In this document: in pieces, positions 25,601 through 33,150 of the stretch
How the letters are laid out: every line of letters begins with the position of its first letter
Numbering within the stretch: position 1 is the first letter of the stretch
Assembly: GCF_001552595.1 (NCBI RefSeq)
Contig: NZ_BCRM01000001.1
Location: 62,001-126,000, forward strand
Reading direction: 5' to 3'
Source of the DNA: Rhodococcus erythropolis NBRC 15567
Lineage (GTDB): Bacteria; Actinomycetota; Actinomycetes; Mycobacteriales; Mycobacteriaceae
Length of the DNA: 64,000 nt
The notes under the pieces: generated by a model
Databases searched by the model: none
The model's input: the letters and a program-made list of their open reading frames with translations, nothing else
What the model was told of the DNA's origin: nothing
Position numbers and translations under genes: made by a program

Positions 25601-28077
25601 CCGAGCGGAAGCAGGCGTAGAGCATCGAATTGTTCGGTTCCTGAGGGACTGTCGAACGCGATCTTCTCTTCGGTGAGTTCGACGTACTTGCGGACTGCAG
25701 TGGTCCCGAACGAATGCCCTGCGCCGTCTGCGCGTTCCTTGAACAGGCCGAGCAGTGGCAGGTCCTTTTCACCCTCGACTTCACTTGCACGCTCGTGCCA
25801 GTGCTTCGAGGTCACCGCGACGGTGTCGAAACCGACGCCGCCCACCGGTGACTTCAGGTTGGGGAACCACTGGCGCAGAACAGGGTCGGACGTATCGAGG
25901 AAGTTGGGTTCGAAGAATTCTCCGCCGATGTAGCTCTCGACGGTGCACAGGCCGACGCGTCCCATCGTCTTCATGAGGGACTTCTCGGCAGCCTTCGCGA
26001 AGCGTCGGAAGGCGGCATCCGGGTCGGCAGCGAACTTCTCCTCGGCTCGCAACTGAACGGACAAGGGGTAGACAGCGGAAGCACCGAATCCGAGCGCAGC
26101 GGCAACGTGGTGCGAGGACTCGATCTGGCCACTCTCCACGATGAGAGAGACACGCAATCGCAGGCCTGCGTCGATGAGGCGTTGGTTCAGTGCTCCGACG
26201 ACCATGATCGCGGGAAGTGTTGCGCGTTCATGAGATACGTGCCGGTCGGTCAGGACTGCGATTCCGCCCTGTTCGGCCGCGAAGGCGACAACGGCGTCGC
26301 CGAGCGCGGTCATCGCGTCAACCATCGCCTGCGCGTCACCCGCGGCGGGGTAGAGCATTTCGAATCGGCGATGCGGGGTGTGCTTCTGTTCGCGGATCTT
26401 GAGCATGTCCAGATGCCCGAGGATCGGCGACGAGATGACGATCTGCTTGCCCTGTCCGGCGGTCATCTTCGCGCCCAACGCGACCCGGAGGGTCATGCCG
26501 TCCGCTTCCCGGATGCTGTCCAGCGGAGGGTTGGTGACCTGGGCGAATCGCTGCGAGAAGTAGCGTGCCACACCGCCTTCACGATCGGAAAACGCGTTGA
26601 TGGCGTTGCCGTAACCCATGGCCGATACCTTCTCGGCTCCGTGCGTGAGCATCGGATCCATCAAGAATTTGAAGCTCTCCTGATCCAGGGAGTACGCCAT
26701 GTAGCGCTGATGAACCTCGAACGTTCCGTTGTAGCGCGTCGGTGAGCTGACCTTCTCCGCAGGTACGGCGGGAATGTCTTCGATCAGGATTCGTGACTGC
26801 TCCAGCAGAGACTGGTAGTCGCGCTGTGCGGCAATCTTTTCCAGGGCTTCGCGGGCGGTATAGGTATGGCGATCTCGATGATCGAAGTACAGCATTCCGC
26901 CGGCCTCGACGCGTCCACGGTGAATCACCGTCTCGGGTGCGAACGCGATCTGTCCGGCTTCGGAGAATGCGCACACGTATTCGTGTGTCTCGATCGTGCG
27001 AAGTGGACGCAGGCCGAGGCGGTCCAGGCGGGCGCCGATGATGGTGCCGTCGCCGAACACCAGCGCTGCCGGTCCGTCGTTCTTCTCCTCGTACAGCGAG
27101 AAGTACTCGAACATCGCACGCACTGCGGGGGAGAGGGTGGTGTCGTTTTCCCAGGCAGGGGGCATCATCGAGACCACAGCTGTCACCAAATCGACGCTGT
27201 CCTCGATGACGCGTGCTTCCAGAGTCTGATCGAGCCGGCAGCTGTCGGACTGACCGGGCGGACGGACGATCGCACGTCGTTTTGCGCTCGCCACCGCAGC
27301 TTCGGAGAGCCGATTCTTCTTGTCCGTGTTCAGTTCTCCGTTGTGAGCCATGAACCGGAACGGCTGCGCCATCGTGGGATGCGGGTCCGTGTTGGTCGAG
27401 AATCGCGTGTGGAAGTACATCGTGTGGACAGCGTGATCGGGGTCGACCAGGTCGCGGAAGTACGGGATCACTTCGTCGGAGTTCAAGCGGCCCTTGAGAA
27501 CCTGAGTCCTCGCGCTGAGGGACAGTGGGTACAAACCGCGTAGTGCAGGCGTGTTGTACGCGATTGCCTCGATGGCGAGCAGGGCCTCGTGTACGAGGCG
27601 ATCGACTACCGCAGGCTCGGGACGCGGAGTGGGGACCTCGAAAATCCACTGCCTGACCGGAAGTTGATGCGCGATCGCGGCCGGCCGAATCGCCGAGTTG
27701 TCGACCGCGACGTCGCGCACTGCGAGAGTGGTGAAACCGCGATCGAGAAGTTCACGTTCGACCAGGGCGGCAGCGCGTGCATGCTGGGCGTCGTCGTCCG
27801 GAAGGAAGAAGTTGCCGACGCAGAAGCGTCCGGCGCGAAGGTCGGGGCGCCCGGTTACCTTGCGGAAGAACCGGAGGGAGAGGTCCACCGAGACGCCGCC
27901 GCCGTCGCCGACGCCCTCGGAGGACATACCGCCGCGGTGCGGAACCGAGCAGAGCGCTTCGCTGCCCTTGATCAGGACATCGTGGGTCTGCACGCCGTCC
28001 TTGCGCGTGATGAACCCGACCCCGCAACTGCTCTTGTCATCTGCGGGGTCGTACAAACCGACGATGGACGTGCTCAC
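22609..28077 (-). CDS. Glutamate-synthase large-subunit-like protein (divergent GltB paralogue)
   Basis: An 1822-residue GltB-like protein. The amidotransferase nucleophile is Cys18 in KSSCGVGFI, with HTRFSTNTDPHP and AHNGELNT downstream. The FMN/Fe-S region has MSNSGEGGE and the cluster cysteines in CVMAKNCNIKCPAG near 1245. The GXGXG domain (near 1390-1560) has GTCNDGVGKSMSGG. It exceeds the usual ~1500 residues, with extra sequence before the Fe-S site and about 200 residues at the C-terminus. From memory of the family, GHDGGTGA reads GNTGGTGA here and the ADGG region reads CSGAH. No GltD gene is adjacent. The GTG start follows GGAGAAGG. An iron box lies upstream. Confidence 0.85.
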   Translation of the reverse strand: MSTSIVGLYDPADDKSSCGVGFITRKDGVQTHDVLIKGSEALCSVPHRGGMSSEGVGDGGGVSVDLSLRFFRKVTGRPDLRAGRFCVGNFFLPDDDAQHARAAALVERELLDRGFTTLAVRDVAVDNSAIRPAAIAHQLPVRQWIFEVPTPRPEPAVVDRLVHEALLAIEAIAYNTPALRGLYPLSLSARTQVLKGRLNSDEVIPYFRDLVDPDHAVHTMYFHTRFSTNTDPHPTMAQPFRFMAHNGELNTDKKNRLSEAAVASAKRRAIVRPPGQSDSCRLDQTLEARVIEDSVDLVTAVVSMMPPAWENDTTLSPAVRAMFEYFSLYEEKNDGPAALVFGDGTIIGARLDRLGLRPLRTIETHEYVCAFSEAGQIAFAPETVIHRGRVEAGGMLYFDHRDRHTYTAREALEKIAAQRDYQSLLEQSRILIEDIPAVPAEKVSSPTRYNGTFEVHQRYMAYSLDQESFKFLMDPMLTHGAEKVSAMGYGNAINAFSDREGGVARYFSQRFAQVTNPPLDSIREADGMTLRVALGAKMTAGQGKQIVISSPILGHLDMLKIREQKHTPHRRFEMLYPAAGDAQAMVDAMTALGDAVVAFAAEQGGIAVLTDRHVSHERATLPAIMVVGALNQRLIDAGLRLRVSLIVESGQIESSHHVAAALGFGASAVYPLSVQLRAEEKFAADPDAAFRRFAKAAEKSLMKTMGRVGLCTVESYIGGEFFEPNFLDTSDPVLRQWFPNLKSPVGGVGFDTVAVTSKHWHERASEVEGEKDLPLLGLFKERADGAGHSFGTTAVRKYVELTEEKIAFDSPSGTEQFDALRLLPLGRLDDAFRLDAGAYRATSFDRLTTEQIDDFDITAGYRDFSTVMAAERSRRPAALRDVISVPGDVTFAVTTDEFAEQISRFSVHGNTTIVMRGVRCESAADDRYTLSLDGPLAGDSARAKALGDALCATFAADITIEAITPDLALRATGIGAEFLSKLRVAPAGVPLSEVQSASDITPKLASGAMSHGALNAPAHEAVAHGTNMVGAMSNSGEGGEHLSRYNTIRASRIKQFASGRFGIWAGYLADPMLEEIEIKLGQGAKPGEGGQLPAAKVTVDIAAARGGTPGVELVSPPPHHDTYSIEDLAQLIHDCKAARIRVIVKLVSSEGIGTIAVGVAKAGADVINVAGNTGGTGAASVTSLKYAGRAAEVGIAEVHQALCANGLRQKVVLRCSGAHQTGSDIITSALLGADSFEFGTSALMMMGCVMAKNCNIKCPAGLTTNPELFDGDPRAMAQYLLNIAHETRELLANLGMRSLQEARGRTDLLHLLDHPSIVGNLKLDAMFESAPDITVDNPVYLEREYALDEKIMDEVRTVLFNRGEASVAVSGPEFAEGALHLGNRNKSVGGQLAIDLERELNYGAAGLLAPGVLTDERGRRYLAPGSVRVLTTGSAGLSFGGFCNDGMHLEHTGTCNDGVGKSMSGGVIAVRSPGGGSSDAGGNVLIGNFALFGATGGGVFVEGEAGDRFAVRNSGASAVVEGVGDFAGEYMTNGAVVNLGEFGKGVGNGMSGGFFYQYDPRGELALRASTDSVLLGSITAATDPLAAVHNHAVQLLLELHVEATGSALGTRLLENWEVEQHSFVYAMPKALMLYQDSDAILAAKSHKELLEELASAIAARQVRTFKLAVRDGRPALNGAVPAYGETDTATMYALLSAYTVLHFAQQLAAARTPGASGPDDPAVQKAARNLVLTEDFALVQHLVKYSKEILAGYDDEQLAALIAAKRVDDYKQALSLRNVLAMDSPATYGWILFQDNKNRDKLGSLPNFDELFASRTIPDLVS

Positions 28078-28204
28078 TGCAGCAACCTTCTCCCTGTCCT
28101 GGTTGCCCGGAGATTGATCGACCGGGCAGATACGACGGCATGGTTTCCGTCAGGGCAGGGCGTCGCTGCTTCGATGAAGCGGCACCCGAATGGGATCAGA
28201 CTAC

Positions 28205-28223
28205 TGAGTAGAGGCTTACCTTA
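28205..28223 (-). promoter_or_regulatory. DtxR/IdeR-like iron box upstream of the GltB-like operon
   Basis: Read on the minus strand, TAAGGTAAGCCTCTACTCA matches 13 of 19 positions of TTAGGTTAGCCTAACCTAA. The conserved left half AAGGTAAGCCT is complete. It lies 128 bases before the GTG at 28077 and overlaps a TTGACT that could be a -35 element. This placement would let iron-loaded IdeR repress the three-gene operon. Confidence 0.55.
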
Positions 28224-28259
28224 GTCAAGTTTGCTGGGTGTGACTTGGATCTGAGCAGG

Positions 28260-29303
28260 TCAGAGGGTTGCTTTGTAGGCAAGTGCGTAGGCGATCTTGC
28301 CCGGCTTGTCGTCTGTGTACGGCTTCGACAGCTTTGCGAACTCGCCCTTTGACTCCGCTTTGCCGTCGTTCCAGGCCGGCAGGACTCCGAGATCGGCGGC
28401 CGTGAACCCGCTGTCGACGACGGCATCACCCGCCAACGCGGTCTGTGCTTTGGTCACCGACTTCACGGTGGCCAGGTAGCTGGAGAGGTCGTCGCGATTC
28501 CAGTTGGTGAGGTCGACGGGCGCGGCGTCGCGGACCCACGCACCCCAGTAGAACTCCTGGAACGGAATCGTGCCGGCGGCGAATCCGATGTCGCGGGAGA
28601 AGTACATCAGGCTGCGGTACTTGTCGTCGGCGAAGTTGGCCAGGCCGACGCTCTTCGGCAGGGACTGGACCGGTACCTGGTTTCCGTCCACGTCACGCGA
28701 CCAGACCCACTTGTTCTTTTCCATCTCGGTCCAGAAGGCGCCTTCACTCAGGCCGCTGAGGTTGCCGAGAACCCGCAGTCGCACGTGCAGGTCGGGGCCT
28801 CCGTCGGCCGTCTCGATGAAGGACGTGAGGGTGTGGTGACCGTCGGTCAGGTAGAGATCGCCGCGGGGTCCGACGACCACGGTCTTCATGGGCGCGATGC
28901 TCTCGGCGGTTTCCTGACCCACTGGAAGCTGGCAGGTGAAGGACGACGGGTCCTTCAGCGTCGAGGCGGGAGTAGCGGTCGCAGCCTGGATCTGGCCGTT
29001 CGCCTCGCACCAGTCGTCGAACTTCTTGTTGATCGTGTCTTTTCCGAGCGTGTATCGCCCGAGCTTGTAGTACACCTCGTCGTAGCCGAGGGAAGGCTGC
29101 GTCGCATGAACGTCGCCGATGCGCACGTCCAGAAGGTCACCTTCTTTGGCGCACAGGTACTCCGAGCCGCCGGCGGAGCCTGAGAACGAACCGGTGGAGA
29201 TTCCGCCACACGCGAGGGGAGCGGCGACAGCGGGTGTGCTGACCAGTGTTCCGGCGCCGAGCAGTACCAGTGTTGTGAGTGCCGAGATGGCGGAACGACG
29301 CAT
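28260..29303 (-). CDS. Exported ParB/Srx-fold protein
   Basis: A 347-residue protein with a signal peptide (RR, hydrophobic core, cleavage near AVAA28). It has a ParB/Srx-like region: VRIGDVHATQPSLGYDEVYYK followed about 80 residues later by a GPRGDLYLTDGHHT stretch, the nucleotide- or catalytic-site pattern of this fold. Four cysteines in the mature part may form disulfides. The ATG at 29303 has AGGAGAG upstream. Cytoplasmic ParB proteins bind DNA and CTP; an exported relative cannot be a partition protein, and its activity is unknown. Confidence 0.7.
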   Translation of the reverse strand: MRRSAISALTTLVLLGAGTLVSTPAVAAPLACGGISTGSFSGSAGGSEYLCAKEGDLLDVRIGDVHATQPSLGYDEVYYKLGRYTLGKDTINKKFDDWCEANGQIQAATATPASTLKDPSSFTCQLPVGQETAESIAPMKTVVVGPRGDLYLTDGHHTLTSFIETADGGPDLHVRLRVLGNLSGLSEGAFWTEMEKNKWVWSRDVDGNQVPVQSLPKSVGLANFADDKYRSLMYFSRDIGFAAGTIPFQEFYWGAWVRDAAPVDLTNWNRDDLSSYLATVKSVTKAQTALAGDAVVDSGFTAADLGVLPAWNDGKAESKGEFAKLSKPYTDDKPGKIAYALAYKATL

Positions 29304-29393
29304 GTGGGGATCTCTCCTGAGGATGGGTTCGCACGTGAAGAAGCTTGCGTCACAATCGCTCAGGGTGGTTTCGGACTTACTGACAACAGACGT

Positions 29394-29439
29394 CCGCGCG
29401 GTGGCTACCACGTGAATTCACGTCGTAGCCACCGCGCGG
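29394..29439. terminator. 46-bp near-perfect palindrome after the HBD gene
   Basis: Arms of 15 bases (CCGCGCGGTGGCTAC and GTAGCCACCGCGCGG) enclose a second palindrome ACGTGAATTCACGT at 29410-29423. It lies 17 bases after the stop of the 3-hydroxybutyryl-CoA dehydrogenase gene and most likely ends that transcript. No T run follows. Confidence 0.6.
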
Positions 29440-29455
29440 TGAGCCGGTTGGTTGA

Positions 29456-30316
29456 TCAGCCTTTGTAGTTGTAGAAGCCCTCGCCGACAGCGACGCCGAG
29501 CTTGCCTTCGTCGATGTAGTTCTTCTTGATGTAGTCGGCGAACGCGCGCTGCTTCTCGCCGCCCTGGGAGGAGATGTTGTAGACGGTGGTCAACCCGACG
29601 ACATCCATGATCTGGAAGGGGCCGAACGGGGCTCCGGTGCCGATACGCCACGTCTTGTCGACCATGTCGGGATCGGCGATGCCGTCGATCAGCAGGTCGG
29701 ATGCTGCATTGAGGAGCGGGACCAGGAGCGAGTTGAGTACGTAACCCGCCTTCTCCTTCTTGAGTTCGATCGGCACCATGCCGATGTTCTTCGCGAATTC
29801 GACGACCTCGCGGTACACGGCGGGGTCGGTGGACTCGGTGCCCATGACCTCGGCAGTGTTGTTGACCCACACGTGATTTGCGAAGTGCAGTGCGAGGAAC
29901 TTCTCGGGGCGGCCGGTGAACTCCTTGAGGTCGCTCGGCAGAAGCGTCGAGGAGTTGGTTGCGAACACCGTGTGCTCAGGAGCTACTGCGGCGAGCTTCT
30001 CGTAGGTGTCGCGCTTGATGGCGATGTCCTCGGGAATTGCCTCGATGACAAGATCGGCCTTGGTCACGGCTTCGGCGAGGTCGTACGAGTACGTAATACG
30101 TTGTAGCGCTTCGTCGGCCTTGCCTTCCTTGGCCCCGTCGACGTTTTCGGCCTTGTAGGCCGCGGCCAACGAGTCGAACCGAGCCTGCGCCTTCTCGATG
30201 ACCTCGGCGTTGATGTCGTACGCGACGACGTCGAATCCGTGATAGGCGGTCTGATAGGCGATCTGCGAGCCGAGAACTCCGGTACCCAGAACGGTGATCT
30301 GCTTCAGTTCAGTCAT
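29456..30316 (-). CDS. 3-hydroxybutyryl-CoA dehydrogenase family protein
   Basis: A 286-residue 3-hydroxyacyl-CoA dehydrogenase. The NAD loop GTGVLGSQIA starts at residue 11, with acidic DIN after the second strand favouring NAD. The catalytic region has NSSTLLPSDL and FANHVWVNNTAEVM, and the C-terminal helical domain has GYVLNSLLVPLLNAA. It interconverts 3-hydroxyacyl-CoA and 3-oxoacyl-CoA in fatty acid or butanoate metabolism. The ATG follows TGAGGA. It starts nine bases after the stop of a TetR gene, so it is probably the target of that regulator. Confidence 0.9.
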   Translation of the reverse strand: MTELKQITVLGTGVLGSQIAYQTAYHGFDVVAYDINAEVIEKAQARFDSLAAAYKAENVDGAKEGKADEALQRITYSYDLAEAVTKADLVIEAIPEDIAIKRDTYEKLAAVAPEHTVFATNSSTLLPSDLKEFTGRPEKFLALHFANHVWVNNTAEVMGTESTDPAVYREVVEFAKNIGMVPIELKKEKAGYVLNSLLVPLLNAASDLLIDGIADPDMVDKTWRIGTGAPFGPFQIMDVVGLTTVYNISSQGGEKQRAFADYIKKNYIDEGKLGVAVGEGFYNYKG

Positions 30317-30325
30317 TTTCGATCC

Positions 30326-30946
30326 TCAATCCTTTTCGGTGGGTAGTCCGGCAAGCGTCAATCGAACTTGTGCGGCAACGATGTTCGTGAGTTCGTCAGC
30401 CGTGATCCGGTCCAATGCCGCGCGGGCTATTTCGAAGTGCAGCACGTTGGAAATCGTTCGCGCTGCGGTGATGGTTCGGGTGGTGTGGTTGGGGTTCCCC
30501 TCGAGCAAGATTTGCGCAATCCGCGTTTGCAGGCGCTGCGAGAGTTCCAGGCCTTCGGCCCGGAAACATTCGCTGGGCTCGCCGAACAACACTTCGCGTT
30601 GGTAGATACCGGTGTTCTCGTCGTTTCGGCGACTCGCGATCAGCAGGGGTGAAACCAGCTCGAGCACACGATCTTCTGTGCCCGTCGATTTGGCCTCACG
30701 CTCTTCTCCCAGTTCGATCTGCTTGCGGTACTCCGCGTTGTACACCATGAGCAGTAGCTCGGCTTTGCTTGCGGCGTAACGAAAGAGGGTGCCACCGGCT
30801 ACATCGGCGCGATCGGCAATTTCTTGAGTTGTGACTGCGCTGTAGCCCTTTTCCGCGAACAGTTCGGCCGCGGCGTCGAAGATGCGTGTCTGCTTCTCGA
30901 GTTTGTTGCGTTCACGACGACCCAACTCTTGGTCCGATTTCGTCAT
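30326..30946 (-). CDS. TetR-family regulator upstream of the HBD gene
   Basis: A 206-residue TetR regulator. The HTH is at about 15-62 (RIFDAAAELFAEKGYSAVTT, then AGGTLFRYAASKAELL). The ATG at 30946 has GAGG eight bases upstream; the GTG three codons earlier is an alternative. It is the first gene of a two-gene transcript with the 3-hydroxybutyryl-CoA dehydrogenase. An extraordinary nested palindrome lies 18 bases before it, so autoregulation is likely. Confidence 0.87.
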   Translation of the reverse strand: MTKSDQELGRRERNKLEKQTRIFDAAAELFAEKGYSAVTTQEIADRADVAGGTLFRYAASKAELLLMVYNAEYRKQIELGEEREAKSTGTEDRVLELVSPLLIASRRNDENTGIYQREVLFGEPSECFRAEGLELSQRLQTRIAQILLEGNPNHTTRTITAARTISNVLHFEIARAALDRITADELTNIVAAQVRLTLAGLPTEKD

Positions 30947-30963
30947 CCCGCTCACCTCGTCTC

Positions 30964-31001
30964 ATTTCGGATCACGCTCATAAATGAGTCTACTCCGAAA
31001 T
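30964..31001. promoter_or_regulatory. Nested 38-bp symmetric operator before the TetR/HBD genes
   Basis: Outer arms ATTTCGGA and TCCGAAAT (30964-30971, 30994-31001) are centred exactly on an inner palindrome CTCATAAATGAG (30977-30988), with 5-base spacers TCACG and TCTAC on each side. Two concentric dyads of this kind suit two TetR dimers, or one inner and one outer site. Confidence 0.6.
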
Positions 31002-31030
31002 ATGGAGAGGGTGGGGTCTCCTCCGTCACA

Positions 31031-31627
31031 TCACCGCAGTCCGCTGACCCAACCGGCGAACACGTCGGAGAACACGTCTGCTTCGCACGCATGCGCCGAT
31101 TCGGGGTAGGCACATTCGGGGTATCCGGCGACGACGGCGGCAAGTTCGGCATTGCAACACTGCGCCAAGAGGCCGCGCAGGAGGTCCGCGGCCGACCAGC
31201 CGGCGATGGATGCTGCTGGGATCCCCTCTTCCTCGTACACCTTCACCAGATCGTCATGCCTCCAGGACAATTCCTCGGCCACCAGTGCATCGGGATTGAA
31301 AGACATGGCGCGGTCGAGTGATCCGCGCAGAAGCGAGTGTGGATCGTCCTCACCGCGCAGCCTGGTCGCGAGGTCGGCCGGTGCCTTCTGCATGACGAAC
31401 ATCCAGGGTTTGCCGTCGGGAAAGACTCCGCCGAAGCCTGCCACGTTGAAGGGGAGGTGGCTACTGAGAAAATCTGTCTCCACGTCGACGTGCTGATCGT
31501 CTCCGAGGTGAATGAAGTGGCCGGACGCGATCTCCTCTCCGGTTGCCGGCTCGGCCCACGTGTTGTTCCACAGGTCGGTCATCCGACTGCCGTCGGGAAA
31601 ATCGAGAACCTCGAAGAGGAAACCCAT
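31031..31627 (-). CDS. Protein of unknown function
   Basis: A 198-residue acidic protein without signal peptide or membrane segment. No family is recognised. It has a W-rich N-terminal half (LWNNTWAEP; GKPWMFVMQ) and a helical C-terminal half with several cysteines (CCNAEL; PECAYPESAHACE). It starts four bases after the stop of the other unknown gene, so the two act together. The nested operator lies 29 bases after its stop. Confidence 0.6.
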   Translation of the reverse strand: MGFLFEVLDFPDGSRMTDLWNNTWAEPATGEEIASGHFIHLGDDQHVDVETDFLSSHLPFNVAGFGGVFPDGKPWMFVMQKAPADLATRLRGEDDPHSLLRGSLDRAMSFNPDALVAEELSWRHDDLVKVYEEEGIPAASIAGWSAADLLRGLLAQCCNAELAAVVAGYPECAYPESAHACEADVFSDVFAGWVSGLR

Positions 31628-31631
31628 GTCG

Positions 31632-32090
31632 TCACCACTCTCCGTCGAAGTGGGTGGTTACTCCACCGGTGAGTCGAGAAACCGTTTGAGCCGAGGTCGC
31701 GAGGACGACTCGGCTTGTCTCGAAGGTCATCTCGTCGCGTTCGGTGTCCTCCGATTCGGGATCCTCGGCGAGTGAGAAGTCGAGTTCCACCTCTCGATCG
31801 GTGCTGGAACAGACCGAGATCATCAGCCCGAGTCGTTCGTCGGTGAACGCCGGAAGCGATTTCTCGGGATGAAAGTCTGCGGCCGCGTGAAAGAAGAACG
31901 CCGCCAGCCGTTCGACAAATCCTTCGTCGGTGTGTCTGCTGAGATACTGATTGAACCGATCGGGGCTGAGCAGGCCTACGTCGAAAACGAGTGTGGGTAC
32001 GTCGGATTCGAAGACAGCGGCGGGTACCGCATGACTGCGAAGGAATACCGCGGCGCCGCCGTACCCCGGCAACCTGAACCCATCACGCAT
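31632..32090 (-). CDS. Protein of unknown function, partner of the next gene
   Basis: A 152-residue soluble protein. No known domain is recognised. It contains VFDVGLLSPDRFNQYLSRH and a strongly acidic segment (EDPESEDTERDEMTFE). The ATG at 32090 starts a two-gene unit with the 198-residue unknown protein. The proline iminopeptidase gene diverges from it 100 bases away. Confidence 0.6.
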   Translation of the reverse strand: MRDGFRLPGYGGAAVFLRSHAVPAAVFESDVPTLVFDVGLLSPDRFNQYLSRHTDEGFVERLAAFFFHAAADFHPEKSLPAFTDERLGLMISVCSSTDREVELDFSLAEDPESEDTERDEMTFETSRVVLATSAQTVSRLTGGVTTHFDGEW

Positions 32091-32190
32091 CTGGTGTACT
32101 CCCGTCGCAGAGGTGTCCTGTCCACGCTAGGCCATAGCCCGGACGCGTGCTGCTTACCGGACACGTCGGTTGATGGAAGAATTACCGCCC

Positions 32191-33150
32191 ATGAGCGCTG
32201 TCCTGTACCCGCCCGTCGAACCGTACGAGTCGGGACTGTTGGAAGTGCCCGATGGTCAGAGCCTCTACTGGGAGACCGTCGGTAACCCGGCCGGTGTCCC
32301 GGTTCTCTATCTCCACGGCGGTCCCGGTGCGGGATGCACTGTCGGCGCCAGGCGTTTTTTCGATCCCGAAACCTTTCGCGCAGTTCTGTTCGATCAACGA
32401 GGCTGTGGGCGCAGCCTTCCTCTCGCGAGTAGCCCGGACGTCGATCTCACCGTGAACACGACGGCGCACATCCTCGACGACATCGAGCGTCTTCGTGAAC
32501 ATCTCGGTATCGAACGATGGATCGTTTCCGGCCTTTCTTGGGGCGTCAGTTTGGGTCTGGTGTACGCCCAAGCGTTTCCCGAGCGGGTGATCGCGATGGC
32601 TTTGGGCGCGATCACCGGCGGGACGAGAGTGGAAATCGAATGGATCACCCGTGCCATGGGCAGGATATTTCCGCGTGAATGGGAAGAGTTCGTCGCGCCG
32701 CTGCCGGTGGAAGAGCGTGACGGGAACGTCCCGGCGGCATACGCGCGACTGCTCGCCGATCCGGATCCTGTTGTGCGGGAAAATGCTGCGGTGCAGTGGT
32801 GCCGCTGGGAAGACGTACATGTGTCGCTGATGCCGGGGTGGACTCCGAGTGTTCGATACCAGAATCCGGACTTCCGTCGGGTGATGACCAGGCTGGTCAC
32901 GCACTACTGGGCCAACGATTGCTTCCTCGCGCCGAATCAGATCCTGGACGGAATGGACCGTCTCGCCGAGATTCCCGCGATTCTCGTGCACGGCCGGTAT
33001 GACATTTCCGGACCACTCGACACTGCCTGGGCGATCCACCAGCGTTGGCCGGGCAGTGAGTTGGTGGTGCTCGACGACGCCGGGCATGGCGGGGGTGGAT
33101 TCAACGAGGCAATCGTGGAAGCGCTGAATTCACTGGCTCATTCGGTCTGA
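32191..33150 (+). CDS. Proline iminopeptidase (alpha/beta hydrolase)
   Basis: A 319-residue S33 peptidase. The oxyanion motif HGGPG is at 42-46 and the nucleophile Ser116 is in SGLSWG. The acid is in HGRYD and the histidine in DDAGHGGGG. The N-terminus LYPPVEPYESGLLEV is typical. It removes N-terminal proline from peptides in the cytoplasm. The ATG at 32191 follows GGAAG by about ten bases and gives the family's usual N-terminus; a start six codons earlier is possible. It overlaps the convergent TetR gene by 13 bases. Confidence 0.88.
   Translation: MSAVLYPPVEPYESGLLEVPDGQSLYWETVGNPAGVPVLYLHGGPGAGCTVGARRFFDPETFRAVLFDQRGCGRSLPLASSPDVDLTVNTTAHILDDIERLREHLGIERWIVSGLSWGVSLGLVYAQAFPERVIAMALGAITGGTRVEIEWITRAMGRIFPREWEEFVAPLPVEERDGNVPAAYARLLADPDPVVRENAAVQWCRWEDVHVSLMPGWTPSVRYQNPDFRRVMTRLVTHYWANDCFLAPNQILDGMDRLAEIPAILVHGRYDISGPLDTAWAIHQRWPGSELVVLDDAGHGGGGFNEAIVEALNSLAHSV

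Noticed and set aside
24421-25620. 399-residue plus-strand frame inside the GltB-like gene
   Set aside because: It is an antisense shadow of the FMN domain, with low-complexity composition and no motif.
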